Positions 13,790 through 20,588 of a stretch of DNA of 20,588 nt are shown here, piece by piece. This DNA comes from Bacilli bacterium (lineage in GTDB: Bacteria > Bacillota_I > Bacilli_A > RF39 > UBA660): the NCBI GenBank assembly GCA_016302505.1, contig JAEDNL010000022.1:1-20588 (forward strand). Reading direction: 5' to 3'. The notes beneath the pieces are model-generated. The model had not been told where the DNA came from. It ran no database searches and saw only the letters and a list, made by a program, of their open reading frames with translations. How positions within the stretch are numbered: the stretch's first letter is position 1; each line of letters begins with the position of its first letter. A program made the position numbers and the translations under genes.

Positions 13790-14858
13790 CTAATTTAACT
13801 TTAAATGTTTTTTCTTTTTGTCCCCTTATTACTTTAATATCAACCTCATTATTAGGTTCATATTTATACAAATAATATCTTAATTGAGCAACATTTTTAA
13901 CAGTATACTTTCCAATACTTATTATTACATCACCTTTTTGAATACCAGCAACACCACTAGGTCCATCATTTGTAGTTGATATTACTATTACTCCTGATGT
14001 TATCGAACTATCTATATTAATTCCTTGTCTTGATAAATAATAATTTGAAGTTGATACATCAGCCATTTGTACGCCTAAGAAAGGCCTTTGTATTTTTTCA
14101 CCTTTTACTATTTTATTAGCATATTGAAGTGCATCCTCAATTGGTATTGAAAAACCAATACCCTCTATTTCAGATTGAACTATTTTCATTGAGTTAATAC
14201 CAATAACTTCGCCTGAAACATTACATAATGGTCCCCCACTATTTCCAGGATTTATAGCAGCATCAGTTTGCATGACATTCATAATCCAATCTTTTGATGA
14301 AGAAGAACCAACTGATACTTCAACCATTCTATTTTTACCACTTAATATTCCTCTAGTAACAGTACCAGAAAAATCAGAACTCATAGGAGAACCAATTGTA
14401 AACACAGTATCTCCCACTTTAGAATCGGAACTTTTTCCTATTTTAGCAATATTTTTTGCATACATTTTATCAATTTGTAAAACCGCAATATCAGCAAGAT
14501 TATCACTTCCAATCACTTTAGATTCTACACTCTCACCACTAGTTAATGTAACTTTTATTTCATCTGCTGAATCTATAACATGATGATTAGTCATTATATA
14601 TCCATATTCAGAATAAATAAAACCAGACCCGATACCGACAAGTTGTCCCTTTTTATAATTTTCAACTACCACTACTGCATTATAAATATTATCAATACCA
14701 GAAGATATACCTTCTTCATTAACATTAACAACTTTTTCAACTTTATTTTCAGTTTTAACTATTGTATTTGGAAAATAATATATTATCATGTACATTAATC
14801 CACATCCTACAAATATTGATAATATAATAGTAACTATATATATTAATTTTTTATTCAT
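13776..14858 (-). CDS. HtrA/DegP-type membrane-anchored serine protease with PDZ domain
   Basis: Quality-control protease of the S1C family acting outside the membrane on misfolded exported proteins. The 360-residue protein has an N-terminal membrane anchor (about 5-28) and then a trypsin-like domain with the full triad: His93 in MTNHHVIDSA, Asp123 in NLADIAVLQID and Ser207 in NPGNSGGPL. A single PDZ domain follows (about 258-356) with RPFLGVQMADV and GVAGIQKGDVIISIG. Length and order fit HtrA, HtrB or YyxA-type proteins of Firmicutes. AGGAGG lies 5-6 nt before the start and uses the TAG stop of the Abi gene, 9 nt upstream, so the two genes are probably co-transcribed. Which paralogue it is cannot be decided. 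Confidence 0.94.
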   Translation of the reverse strand: MNKKLIYIVTIILSIFVGCGLMYMIIYYFPNTIVKTENKVEKVVNVNEEGISSGIDNIYNAVVVVENYKKGQLVGIGSGFIYSEYGYIMTNHHVIDSADEIKVTLTSGESVESKVIGSDNLADIAVLQIDKMYAKNIAKIGKSSDSKVGDTVFTIGSPMSSDFSGTVTRGILSGKNRMVEVSVGSSSSKDWIMNVMQTDAAINPGNSGGPLCNVSGEVIGINSMKIVQSEIEGIGFSIPIEDALQYANKIVKGEKIQRPFLGVQMADVSTSNYYLSRQGINIDSSITSGVIVISTTNDGPSGVAGIQKGDVIISIGKYTVKNVAQLRYYLYKYEPNNEVDIKVIRGQKEKTFKVKLGISD

Positions 14859-14867
14859 AACATCCTC

Positions 14868-15797
14868 CTATTCTAAGTAAGATAATTGTTTATAATTTTC
14901 TGGAAATCCCATTCTAAATAATACCTTGTTTACATCTATTACTTTTAATTTACTTGATAATTTATCTATTTCATAACATATTTCATTCATCATCATCTTA
15001 AAGTCATCAGGTGTTAATAATTCTTTTAATATTATTAGCAGTGCAAAAATATCATGTTTTCCATAAATATACTCATCATCTACTTTTGGTATTCCAAGTT
15101 GTAAATGAAAAGTAGTATCTGCTATGCACTTTTGCGTTTCATGATTAAATAATATATCCTCATGAGCACACAAATTTCTATAATTAGCAAGTATTGACAT
15201 ATAATTTTCTATTTTATCTGGATTTAATCCATAGTAATTAGAAATATCTTTTCTATCATCGTCTTTTAATATTGTAAATAATTCACTCATTAAGCCAAAA
15301 CTTAATACTTTAACACCAACCCACATAGGAATATATCCGTAATTATTGATGTAATGACTAGTAGCTTGATGTTGATAACCATTAATTCTAATTTGCCTTT
15401 TCAATTTTCTTAACAAATCATTTATTTGTCTATTTTTTTCTTTACTTCGATCAAAATTATTAATATTTAAATAATCTTTTTCTTTATATCCATATTTTTT
15501 ACTAAGTACATAACTATAAATAGACTTGTAATTATTTTCTACTATTAAAATATTTTTAAAAATAATATTTCTAAAAAATCTATCGAATGTAAATAATGAA
15601 TATAATTCTTCAAATGTTGTTCCTTCAATAAATCTTTTAGTACCGTTCATCAGAAATGGAGATCTATATCCATTTAAAAAAAAGTAATTTTCTCTTAATA
15701 GTACTTCTCTTGCTTTATCATAATCTTCAAATATCATACCCTTACTTCTTAAAATTTCTATTTGCTCATCGATTGTTTTAAATATTTTAGCAGCCAT
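14868..15797 (-). CDS. Abi-family (AbiD/AbiF, Abi_2) HEPN protein
   Basis: Members of this family cause abortive infection: a HEPN ribonuclease halts growth of phage-infected cells. The 309-residue protein has the family's N-terminal pattern IDEQIEILRSKGMIFEDYD and ENYFFLNGYRSPF, the central FDRFFRNIIFKNILIVENNYKS region, and the HEPN catalytic motif RNLCAH (Arg207, Asn208, His212) within ILANYRNLCAHEDILFN. All motif residues are present, so it should be an active RNase. AGGAGAG lies 8 nt before the ATG. It has its own -10-like promoter after the rpsI terminator and is followed within 9 nt by the HtrA-type gene. No phage or transposon genes flank it in the window. Related AbiF proteins have been reported to pair with a small RNA antitoxin; none is obvious here. 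Confidence 0.88.
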   Translation of the reverse strand: MAAKIFKTIDEQIEILRSKGMIFEDYDKAREVLLRENYFFLNGYRSPFLMNGTKRFIEGTTFEELYSLFTFDRFFRNIIFKNILIVENNYKSIYSYVLSKKYGYKEKDYLNINNFDRSKEKNRQINDLLRKLKRQIRINGYQHQATSHYINNYGYIPMWVGVKVLSFGLMSELFTILKDDDRKDISNYYGLNPDKIENYMSILANYRNLCAHEDILFNHETQKCIADTTFHLQLGIPKVDDEYIYGKHDIFALLIILKELLTPDDFKMMMNEICYEIDKLSSKLKVIDVNKVLFRMGFPENYKQLSYLE

Positions 15798-15820
15798 CCC
15801 TATTACTCTCCTATGTTAAA

Positions 15821-15829
15821 ATTATATCA
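15821..15829 (-). promoter_or_regulatory. Extended -10 of the Abi-family gene
   Basis: TGATATAAT on the minus strand is a perfect extended -10 about 24 nt ahead of the start codon. The -35 at 17 bp (TTTTAA) is weak. The transcript would have a leader of roughly 17 nt containing the AGGAGAG site. Confidence 0.5.
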
Positions 15830-15897
15830 TAAATATTATTATTTAAAACTATTTTTTAATTAAATTTACAATATATAACTCCATTATATAATAAAAC

Positions 15898-15921
15898 AAA
15901 AACTCAGCAATAATACTGAGT
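15898..15921 (-). terminator. Terminator of the rplM-rpsI operon
   Basis: On the minus strand ACTCAG (15916-15921) pairs with CTGAGT (15902-15907) over an 8-nt loop, followed by TTTTTG and TTTTATTAT. It lies 8 nt past the rpsI stop codon. Confidence 0.85.
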
Positions 15922-15929
15922 CTGTTTTA

Positions 15930-16322
15930 TTATCTCTTACTGAATTGAGGTGCTCTACGAGCTTTCTTAAGACCATATTTTTTTCTTTCTTTAATTCTAG
16001 CATCACGAGTAATCATTCCACTAGTTTTTAATACTGGTCTATTTTCACTATTAACTAACATTAATGCTCTAGCAATACCCAATCTTATAGCACCAGTTTG
16101 TCCAGAAAAACCACCACCTCTAACAGTAATTTCGATATCGAATTTCTTTAAAGTGTCAGTTAATTCTAGTGGTTGGATTAAATCCATAACTAATGTTTCA
16201 TAAGGCATGTAATCTTTAACATCTTTTCCATTAACAGTGATTTTACCTGTTCCATTAATTAAAATAACTTTAGCAACGCTTCTTTTTCTTCTACCTATTG
16301 CAGTATATTTCTTTTCTGCCAT
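15930..16322 (-). CDS. rpsI: 30S ribosomal protein S9 (uS9)
   Basis: Small-subunit protein whose basic C-terminal tail reaches the P-site tRNA. It has 130 residues, full length. Clear family motifs are YTAIGRRKRSVAKV at the start, ITVRGGGFSGQTGAIRLGIARAL in the middle, and the tail DARIKERKKYGLKKARRAPQFSKR with the conserved final Ser-Lys-Arg. GAGG about 8 nt upstream lies in the end of rplM, and the genes are 1 nt apart, the usual L13-S9 operon. Confidence 0.99.
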   Translation of the reverse strand: MAEKKYTAIGRRKRSVAKVILINGTGKITVNGKDVKDYMPYETLVMDLIQPLELTDTLKKFDIEITVRGGGFSGQTGAIRLGIARALMLVNSENRPVLKTSGMITRDARIKERKKYGLKKARRAPQFSKR

Positions 16323-16323
16323 A

Positions 16324-16755
16324 TTATCTAACCTCTAATCTTTCTGGTTTTTGAGCTTGATGTTTATGTTCACTTCCAGCATAAACAAATAATTGTCTAT
16401 AAATTTGTCTACCTAATCTATTTTTAGGAAGCATACCCTTAACAGCTCTTTCAACCATTTCAACAGGATATTTTTCAATCATGGTTCTAGCAGTTCTTTC
16501 TCTTAAACCACCTGGATACCCACTATGATTATAGTACATTTTCTTATCTAACTTATTACCAGTTAGAGTTACCTTTTCAGCATTGATAATAATTACGTTA
16601 TCTCCACATGCAACATGAGGAGTATAAGTTGGTTTGTTTTTTCCTCTTAAAACAGAAGCAGCTAAAGCAGCAACTTTACCTAAGTTTTTACCTTCAGCAT
16701 CAATAACATACCACTTATGTTCAACGTCTTCTTTTCTTAACATAAATGTTTTCAT
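16324..16755 (-). CDS. rplM: 50S ribosomal protein L13 (uL13)
   Basis: Early-assembling large-subunit protein. It has 143 residues, full length. Motifs include KWYVIDAEGKNLGKVAALAA, LRGKNKPTYTPHVACGDNVI, KMYYNHSGYPGGLRERTA and VKGMLPKNRLGRQIYRQLFVYAG. AAGGG lies 8 nt before the ATG. It is first in the rplM-rpsI operon, behind a consensus promoter and a structured 5' leader that probably serves autoregulation. Confidence 0.99.
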   Translation of the reverse strand: MKTFMLRKEDVEHKWYVIDAEGKNLGKVAALAASVLRGKNKPTYTPHVACGDNVIIINAEKVTLTGNKLDKKMYYNHSGYPGGLRERTARTMIEKYPVEMVERAVKGMLPKNRLGRQIYRQLFVYAGSEHKHQAQKPERLEVR

Positions 16756-16775
16756 ATTTTTTTCCCTTCTTTAAC

Positions 16776-16838
16776 TTTAATGCGGCCGTATTTGCAACTA
16801 CGACATTTCTATCCCACAGAAACTGCATCTCCATTAAA
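16776..16838 (-). promoter_or_regulatory. Structured 5' leader of rplM (L13 leader-like)
   Basis: In the minus-strand transcript TTTAATG (16832-16838) pairs with CATTAAA (16776-16782) to close a domain. Inside it are two hairpins, TTTCT/AGAAA around a purine-rich loop and CGTA/TACG around GTTGCAAA, giving a three-way junction just before the ribosome binding site. Firmicutes rplM mRNAs are known to carry an L13-binding leader at this place. Position and fold fit; I could not compare it with a covariance model. Confidence 0.65.
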
Positions 16839-16851
16839 ATGTACCGGATAT

Positions 16852-16880
16852 ATTATATAAAATGTAATTTCAAATGTCAA
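16852..16880 (-). promoter_or_regulatory. Consensus promoter of rplM-rpsI
   Basis: On the minus strand a perfect TTGACA (16875-16880), 17-bp spacer and perfect TATAAT (16852-16857). The predicted start near 16845 falls just before the closing helix of the leader structure. Confidence 0.92.
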
Positions 16881-16931
16881 ATGTTTTTAATATATTTGTC
16901 ACAAAAAATTTTTTATATTTAAATTGTATTC

Positions 16932-16961
16932 TTGACACATAGACTTAGTTAATTATATAAT
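16932..16961 (+). promoter_or_regulatory. Promoter of the Cys-paired repeat protein gene
   Basis: Perfect TTGACA (16932-16937) and TATAAT (16956-16961) with an 18-bp spacer, about 23 bp before the start codon. It diverges from the rplM promoter. Confidence 0.85.
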
Positions 16962-16984
16962 AACAATATAATATGGAGGAATAA

Positions 16985-18031
16985 ATGAAAAGTAAAGGGT
17001 TGAAAATTTTATTAATATTTTTAGTGTTATTAACAGGCAGTATGGGTATGGTAGGGTATATGCAATCAAAAAAGCAACAAACAAATAAACCAATCGAAGA
17101 TATTAATAAAATAACATATGAGTATTATTTAGAAGATGAGTTACAAGAAAAAATGCCAATAAATATGCCCAATGCAACTGATGAAAATGGCAATAATATT
17201 ATAAGCGAACCTACATATCAATTTTCAAGATTTACTTGTACTAATGATTTGACTGGTGACTTTGATGTTGATAATTGGAAATTTATTCCTAAAGAAAATA
17301 AAACTAGCACTTGTAAATTGTACTTTGTTAAATCAAATTATACAATTACATTAACAATTACTAATGGTATAGAAGATGAAAATAACCAAAAAACAATTCA
17401 AAGAGAAAAAGATGGAAAATTTATAATAAAGCCTAATGAAGGTTATATTTTTAAAGCAGCAATGTGTTCTGATAATAAAGAAGGTTCTTGGGATGAATCA
17501 ACAAACACCTTTACTTTAAATGCTATTATGAAAGATATTACTTGCAAAATAGATTTTGAAATTAAAAATTTAGAAGCAGACATCACAGTCGTAAATGGTA
17601 AAGGTAATACTACTGAAAAAGCTAATTACGGTGAAAGTATTACTGCTGTAATTGAACCAAATTTCGGATATGAAAAAGCTAAAATAGATTGTACAAATAA
17701 TCAAACAGGTATATTTTCATCTAATAAATTTACAATTTCAAAATTAACAGATAATACTAAATGTACTATTACATTTGAAAAAACGCCAGTAGTAAAACAT
17801 ACAATAAATGTAATTATTGCTGATAACACAAAATATTCAATATTAAGCGGTTCAGAATCAATATCAGTTGATAATGGAAACACTGGCACATTTTCAATTA
17901 AATCTTTAGATGGAAGTGAGCCTACAATAAGTTGTACTATTAATCCATCAAGAGATAATATAATTGATTCTAATACATATAAATATACTTTCTTAAATGT
18001 TAAAAGTGATATAACATGTAATATAAAATAA
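16985..18031 (+). CDS. Membrane-anchored extracellular protein with four Cys-paired beta repeats
   Basis: Not a recognised named protein. The 348 residues begin with a signal anchor (about 7-25, LKILLIFLVLLTGSMGMVGY) and no lipobox Cys. The rest falls into four units of about 75 residues (roughly 40-115, 118-192, 197-265, 270-348). Each looks like a divergent InlB B-repeat/bacterial repeat domain: a strand, a Gly-rich turn, a stretch like GESITAVIEPNFGYE, and a closing strand. Each unit has exactly two Cys (85/110, 161/187, 236/260, 317/345), 24-28 residues apart in the same places, e.g. KIDCTNNQTG and NTKCTITFEK, so one disulfide per unit is likely. No sortase signal is seen. GGAGG lies 5 nt before the ATG. 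Probably a surface or cell-envelope protein; the ligand is unknown. Confidence 0.88.
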   Translation: MKSKGLKILLIFLVLLTGSMGMVGYMQSKKQQTNKPIEDINKITYEYYLEDELQEKMPINMPNATDENGNNIISEPTYQFSRFTCTNDLTGDFDVDNWKFIPKENKTSTCKLYFVKSNYTITLTITNGIEDENNQKTIQREKDGKFIIKPNEGYIFKAAMCSDNKEGSWDESTNTFTLNAIMKDITCKIDFEIKNLEADITVVNGKGNTTEKANYGESITAVIEPNFGYEKAKIDCTNNQTGIFSSNKFTISKLTDNTKCTITFEKTPVVKHTINVIIADNTKYSILSGSESISVDNGNTGTFSIKSLDGSEPTISCTINPSRDNIIDSNTYKYTFLNVKSDITCNIK

Positions 18032-18052
18032 CGGTTTACTAATCGTTTTTTT
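18030..18052 (+). terminator. Terminator of the repeat-protein gene
   Basis: AACGGTT (18030-18036) pairs with AATCGTT (18041-18047), with one G-T pair and a TACT loop, then a run of seven T residues through 18052. The stem begins in the stop codon. Confidence 0.75.
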
Positions 18053-18053
18053 A

Positions 18054-18082
18054 TTGAAAAAAATACATAAAAATGATAAATT
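18054..18082 (+). promoter_or_regulatory. Putative dusB promoter
   Basis: TTGAAA (18054-18059), 17-bp spacer, TAAATT (18077-18082) with TGA ahead of the -10. The -35 begins 1 bp after the T-run of the upstream terminator. Confidence 0.5.
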
Positions 18083-18099
18083 ATTCATGAGGAAAAATT

Positions 18100-19092
18100 A
18101 TGTGGAAAATAGGTAATGTTAAAATTAAAAATAGAATTGTATTTGCGCCTATGGCTGGAATATCAAATGAAAGTTATAGAGCCATCATAAAGCAAATGGG
18201 CGCTGGACTTATTTATACAGAAATGGTAAGTACCATGGGAATAATATATAACAGTAAAAATACAATGGATTTACTTAAAATAAATGATAGTGAAAGACCT
18301 ATAAGTATACAAATATTTGGTAGCGATACAAATAGTTTCATTAAATCTGCTAAATTTGTAGAAGAAAATTATAAACCAGATATTATTGATATTAATATGG
18401 GATGTCCAGTTCCAAAAGTTGCTATTAAATCACAAGCAGGGTCAGGATTGCTTAAAAATCCTGAAAAAATATATGAAATAGTATCATCCGTTGTAAAAAC
18501 AGTTAATATTCCGGTCACTGTTAAAATACGGGCAGGATGGGATAGTGAAACAATTAATTGTATAGAAGTTGCTAAAATGATAGAAAAAGCAGGAGCTAGT
18601 GCAATAGCAATACATCCAAGGACAAGAGTACAAGGATACAGCGGTAAAGCAAATTGGAATTTAATTAAGCAAGTCAAAGAAGCTGTAAGTATACCAATTA
18701 TTGGTAATGGAGATATTACAACTATTTATGAAGCAAAACAAATGCTCGAAAAAACACATTGTGATGCAATTATGATAGGAAGAGCAACACTGGGTAATCC
18801 ATGGTTCATTAAAGAATGTGTTGAATATATTGAAAATAACAATATAATTAAAAAGCCATCATTTGATGAAAGAATTAACATGTTAATTAAACATTATCAA
18901 TTATTAAAAGAAAACACTGGAGAAAGAAAAGCAATTCTAGATATTAAAACACCAGCATTATATTATCTAAAATATATACCAAAATCTAAAGAACTAAAAA
19001 AAGAATTATCACTATGTAAAAACGAAGAAGATTTTATATTATGCTTAAATAAAATTAAAGAGCATATTAAAAGTTTAGATTGTGAAAAATAA
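18100..19092 (+). CDS. dusB: tRNA-dihydrouridine synthase (DusB/NifR3 type)
   Basis: FMN enzyme that reduces uridine to dihydrouridine in tRNA with NAD(P)H. It has 330 residues, normal length. The TIM-barrel FMN part shows FAPMAGISNESYR, the SIQIFGSD strand, the catalytic Cys102 in DIDINMGCPVPKVAIKSQAG, VTVKIRAGWD, AIAIHPRTRVQGYSGKANW and IPIIGNGDITT, then MIGRATLGNPW in the phosphate-binding end. A helical C-terminal domain for tRNA binding follows. GAGG lies about 7 nt before the ATG. In many Firmicutes dusB lies next to ftsH/hslO or lysS; here it stands alone between terminators. Confidence 0.95.
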   Translation: MWKIGNVKIKNRIVFAPMAGISNESYRAIIKQMGAGLIYTEMVSTMGIIYNSKNTMDLLKINDSERPISIQIFGSDTNSFIKSAKFVEENYKPDIIDINMGCPVPKVAIKSQAGSGLLKNPEKIYEIVSSVVKTVNIPVTVKIRAGWDSETINCIEVAKMIEKAGASAIAIHPRTRVQGYSGKANWNLIKQVKEAVSIPIIGNGDITTIYEAKQMLEKTHCDAIMIGRATLGNPWFIKECVEYIENNNIIKKPSFDERINMLIKHYQLLKENTGERKAILDIKTPALYYLKYIPKSKELKKELSLCKNEEDFILCLNKIKEHIKSLDCEK

Positions 19093-19134
19093 CAAAAATA
19101 CTAGCTTATTCTTGTAAAGTTAGTATTTTTTGTT
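19091..19134 (+). terminator. Terminator of dusB
   Basis: A long stem, AACAAAAATACTAGCTT (19091-19107) against AAGTTAGTATTTTTTGTT (19117-19134), with one bulged base and one G-T pair and a 9-nt loop. The right arm supplies the T-run. It includes the last two bases of the dusB stop codon. The A-rich left arm could let it work on both strands. Confidence 0.8.
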
Positions 19135-19141
19135 ATATAAT
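19112..19141 (+). promoter_or_regulatory. Putative promoter of the YfcC/DcuC-type carrier
   Basis: TTGTAA (19112-19117), 18-bp spacer, perfect TATAAT (19136-19141). The -35 lies in the loop and right arm of the dusB terminator, so the two signals share sequence. Confidence 0.4.
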
Positions 19142-19161
19142 TAGATTAAGGAGGAATAGAA

Positions 19162-20559
19162 ATGAAAAAAACAGGTTTATTTAAAATAATCATGTTTACA
19201 CTGCTTGGTATTTTATTATTAACTTGGATTGTGCCAGCTAGTTATTTCACTGATGGGAATTTATCTAACTTAGGTATGTATAGAATAGGATTCTTTGATT
19301 TCTTTCAATTACTTTTTGGTACATTCGAGTTTACTTATTTCATTCAAATCTTCATTTTATTAGTTTCTATTGGTGCATTCTATGGTGTACTTGTTAAAAC
19401 TGGTAAATATGGAGCATTAATTGAAAAAATATCAAGTAAATTAAAAGGAAAGGAAAAAGTATTTTTAATTGCAGCTGCCTTCTTATTCGCAGCACTAACA
19501 TCTGTATTTAGTTATGGGTTATTATTATTTATATTCATACCTGCTATTATTAGTATTATATTAGCAATGGGTTATGATAAAATAACTGCATGTTTAACTA
19601 CATTTGGTGCTATGTTAATAGGTACAATAGGTACAACCCTAGGTCACAATGTTGTTGGTGTTATCAACGAACAAATTAACGGTACACTTACAACTGCACT
19701 AGTATACAAGATTTGTATGTTTGTATTATGCTTTGCAGCTTTAGCAGTTTATTTATTAAAAAATAATAAAGCTAAAAAGATTAACAAAGAAGATGCTAAA
19801 ACAATTGATATGTTTGCTGGTGAAAAAATATCTAACAAATATTCAGTTGCACCAATTATTGTAATTTTCTCAATATTATTTGTATTATTAATAATGGGAT
19901 GCACAACTTGGAATTCAACATTTGGAGTTAGCGTATTTGATAAATTTAATACATCAGTATCAGAAGTATCTATTAAAGGTTTTGCTATCTTTGATAACCT
20001 ATTGGGTAATATCAATGCCTTAGGTCAATGGTACTATGCAGAAATGTCAATCATGTGCTTATTAGCAGCATTGTTACTTGGAAGATTCTATAGAATGAAA
20101 CATTCAGATATGTTTTCTTATATGGCACAAGGTGCTAAAAATATGATCGCACCAGCATTAATGATTGTACTTGTTTATGCAGTAATCTATTTTGCTGGTA
20201 ACACAATGTTCTTTCCAACAATAGCTGACTTTATATTAAAAGCTACAAGCAAATTTAATATATTTTTCAGTACAATTGTTATGATACTTGGTTCTGCATT
20301 ACATGTTGATATTCTTTACGTAGCAAACTATGTAATACCACAAATTGCTGGTCAAGATGTAAATACAACTGTAATGGCTATCTTAACTCAAGGTATTTAT
20401 GGTGTTACCATGTTTATTGCTCCAACAAGTGCAGTACTAGTTCTAGGTCTTTCATATCTAGGCATTCCATACAAAGAATGGATCAAAAAAACATGGAAAC
20501 TTGTATTAGTATTATTAGCTATTGTAATTATTGCTCTAATTATAGCTGCATTAGTATAA
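19162..20559 (+). CDS. YfcC/DcuC-type membrane carrier (carboxylate or amino acid transporter)
   Basis: A 465-residue polytopic membrane protein with about 11-12 hydrophobic segments. The N-terminus (TWIVPASYFTDGNLSNLGMYRIG) has the Pro-containing first loop typical of the YfcC/ArcD-like and DcuC ion-transporter superfamily. Re-entrant-type motifs lie in LFIFIPAIISIILAMGYDKITA followed by LIGTIGTTLGHNVVGV, and again in the second half in FPTIADFILKATSKF and AILTQGIYGVTMFIAPTSAVLVLGLSYLGIPYKEW. The two halves look like an inverted repeat of the fold. AAGGAGG lies 6-7 nt before the start. The substrate cannot be told from the sequence; C4-dicarboxylates, other carboxylates or basic amino acids are all known in this superfamily. 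Nothing identifiable follows in the last 29 bases. Confidence 0.8.
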   Translation: MKKTGLFKIIMFTLLGILLLTWIVPASYFTDGNLSNLGMYRIGFFDFFQLLFGTFEFTYFIQIFILLVSIGAFYGVLVKTGKYGALIEKISSKLKGKEKVFLIAAAFLFAALTSVFSYGLLLFIFIPAIISIILAMGYDKITACLTTFGAMLIGTIGTTLGHNVVGVINEQINGTLTTALVYKICMFVLCFAALAVYLLKNNKAKKINKEDAKTIDMFAGEKISNKYSVAPIIVIFSILFVLLIMGCTTWNSTFGVSVFDKFNTSVSEVSIKGFAIFDNLLGNINALGQWYYAEMSIMCLLAALLLGRFYRMKHSDMFSYMAQGAKNMIAPALMIVLVYAVIYFAGNTMFFPTIADFILKATSKFNIFFSTIVMILGSALHVDILYVANYVIPQIAGQDVNTTVMAILTQGIYGVTMFIAPTSAVLVLGLSYLGIPYKEWIKKTWKLVLVLLAIVIIALIIAALV

Positions 20560-20588
20560 TAAATACTATAATTTAAAAGAATGTTAAT

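Noticed and set aside
14272..14798. Plus-strand frames opposite the HtrA-type gene
   Set aside because: Antisense shadows with low-complexity composition and no ribosome sites.
15798..15897. Antitoxin small RNA upstream of the Abi gene
   Set aside because: The roughly 100 bases are AT-rich and contain only a -10 element and the ribosome site; no stable hairpin series is visible by eye.
16875..16901. Second LytTR-like repeat (TGTCA twice) near rplM
   Set aside because: Spacing is 22 bp, matching is only five bases, and the first copy is simply the complement of the rplM -35 TTGACA.

Overview
The window is about 20.6 kb of very AT-rich DNA (G+C roughly 25-28% by eye) from a low-GC Gram-positive bacterium (Firmicutes/Bacillota). 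Pointers to this are AGGAGG-type ribosome binding sites, a ribosomal L13-type leader, a long-form hibernation factor next to secA, an Agr quorum-sensing locus and two endospore genes (spoIID, spoIIQ). Trp is encoded by TGG, and the agrB reading frame ends on TGA inside an ATGA overlap with agrD, so the standard code applies and a mycoplasma-type code is excluded. I cannot name a genus.

Layout. 1-3373 (minus): secA (3' end cut by the window edge), hpf and a GTG-started cold-shock protein, each separated by a terminator. 3467-6418: an Agr-type peptide quorum-sensing module. agrB and a 38-codon agrD lie on the plus strand and agrC and agrA on the minus strand, so the signal half and the receiver half converge on a shared two-way terminator. 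A direct repeat with 21-bp spacing, just ahead of a promoter-like sequence upstream of agrB, is a candidate AgrA (LytTR) operator. 6527-13713 (minus): a seven-gene array with no visible internal terminator: P-type Ca2+ ATPase, a full-length but catalytically ruined iPGM-like protein, an RDD membrane protein, RpiB, a SHOCT-tailed membrane protein, then spoIID and spoIIQ (the M23 domain of SpoIIQ has lost its histidines). 13776-15797 (minus): an Abi-family HEPN protein followed 9 nt later by an HtrA-type membrane serine protease. 15930-16880 (minus): rplM-rpsI with a consensus promoter and a structured leader. 16932-20559 (plus): a membrane-anchored protein with four Cys-paired beta repeats, a DusB-type tRNA dihydrouridine synthase and a YfcC/DcuC-type carrier.

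Working together: AgrB should process and export the AgrD peptide as a thiolactone, AgrC should sense it, and AgrA should feed back on agrBD. The module lies directly downstream of spoIID-spoIIQ, which makes a link between density sensing and sporulation worth testing, although a terminator separates the two. Intergenic regions are short, and several terminators overlap the next promoter. No gap longer than 300 bp lacks a gene; the largest are 3374-3617 (csp/agrB) and 16756-16984 (rplM/repeat protein), both regulatory. I saw no tRNA, rRNA, insertion sequence or CRISPR array.
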